Positions 5,603 to 5,700 of a stretch of DNA of 5,700 bases are shown one piece after another. The position numbers were made by a program, and so were the translations under genes. The notes beneath the pieces were generated by a model. That model saw nothing but the letters and a program-made list of their open reading frames with translations, was not told where the DNA came from and ran no database searches. Within the stretch, counting starts at the first letter, position 1, and the number at the start of each line of letters is the position of its first letter. The DNA comes from Methanomicrobiales archaeon (GTDB taxonomy: Archaea; Halobacteriota; Methanomicrobia; Methanomicrobiales; JACTUA01), in assembly GCA_028678635.1 (NCBI GenBank), contig JAJRDC010000099.1, positions 1 through 5,700 on the forward strand, read 5' to 3'.

Positions 5603-5700
5603 GTGCACGTGCAGTTGAAGGGGTTGACTGTGCAGACGGATTCCGTGAGCGGAGTGAAGAGGCTCTTCCCGTACTTGTCCTCGCCATAACTTCCGACGAA
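5581..5700 (-). CDS. C-terminal end of an unrecognised protein (39 codons, partial)
   Basis: The frame entering from the right edge encodes 39 residues beginning FVGSYGEDKYGKSLFTPL and ending FNCTCTGAVSPA, then TGA at 5583-5581. Its codons mostly end in C or G, as in neighbouring genes, and a T-run terminator follows the stop at once; both support a real gene end. The tail carries three cysteines in a CX6CXC arrangement (residues 23, 30 and 32 of the visible part), which could bind metal or form a disulfide. I do not recognise the family. The start, length and remaining domains lie outside the window. It is on the same strand as hisD, about 120 bp upstream. Confidence 0.6.
   Translation of the reverse strand, partial: FVGSYGEDKYGKSLFTPLTESVCTVNPFNCTCTGAVSPA

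Noticed and set aside
5460..5687. N-terminal extension of hisD to the ATG at 5687
   Set aside because: The extension reads as Ser/Arg/Pro-rich sequence unlike any HisD, crosses a T-run terminator, and overlaps the better-supported end of the upstream gene in another frame.
5486..5689. A 67-codon plus-strand frame at the right edge
   Set aside because: It is antisense to the upstream gene end and the hisD leader, and has no motif or promoter.

Overview
The window looks like chromosomal DNA from a GC-rich methanogenic archaeon, most plausibly of the order Methanomicrobiales. The evidence is indirect. There is an archaeal-style TATA box and GGTGA-type ribosome binding sites, U-tract terminators, a long tetratricopeptide-repeat (TPR) protein with a C-terminal membrane hairpin of a kind I associate with these methanogens, and hisD, nfi and copper-ATPase proteins resembling archaeal family members. 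No rRNA or methanogenesis gene is present to prove the taxonomy.

Layout, left to right. (1) 1-530, minus strand: the N-terminal 176 residues of a heavy-metal P-type ATPase (CopA-like) with two CxxC metal-binding domains; it runs off the left edge. (2) 531-948: a divergent intergenic region whose right half is strikingly AT-rich. It carries one TATA-like box facing each way and two short inverted repeats. (3) 949-3084, plus strand: a 711-residue TPR protein with about 16 repeats, two membrane segments and a proline-rich tail. (4) 3091-3237: a possible 48-codon small gene directly behind it. (5) 3238-3377: a convergent intergenic region with a perfect 11-bp hairpin. (6) 3378-4154, minus strand: endonuclease V (nfi) with unusual substitutions at catalytic positions. 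(7) 4212-5459, minus strand: histidinol dehydrogenase (hisD), complete and with all known catalytic residues, followed by a hairpin plus T8 terminator. (8) 5460-5580: leader of hisD and terminator of the next gene. (9) 5581-5700, minus strand: the last 39 codons of an unrecognised protein.

The genes do not form one pathway. They are a metal-export ATPase, an unknown repeat-scaffold protein, a DNA-repair-family nuclease and a late histidine-biosynthesis enzyme, in mostly separate transcription units. I found no CRISPR array, tRNA, rRNA, insertion sequence or obvious defence system. The points most worth a second look are the endonuclease V homologue lacking a metal-binding aspartate, the small reading frame in frame behind the TPR stop codon, and the dyads in the divergent promoter region.
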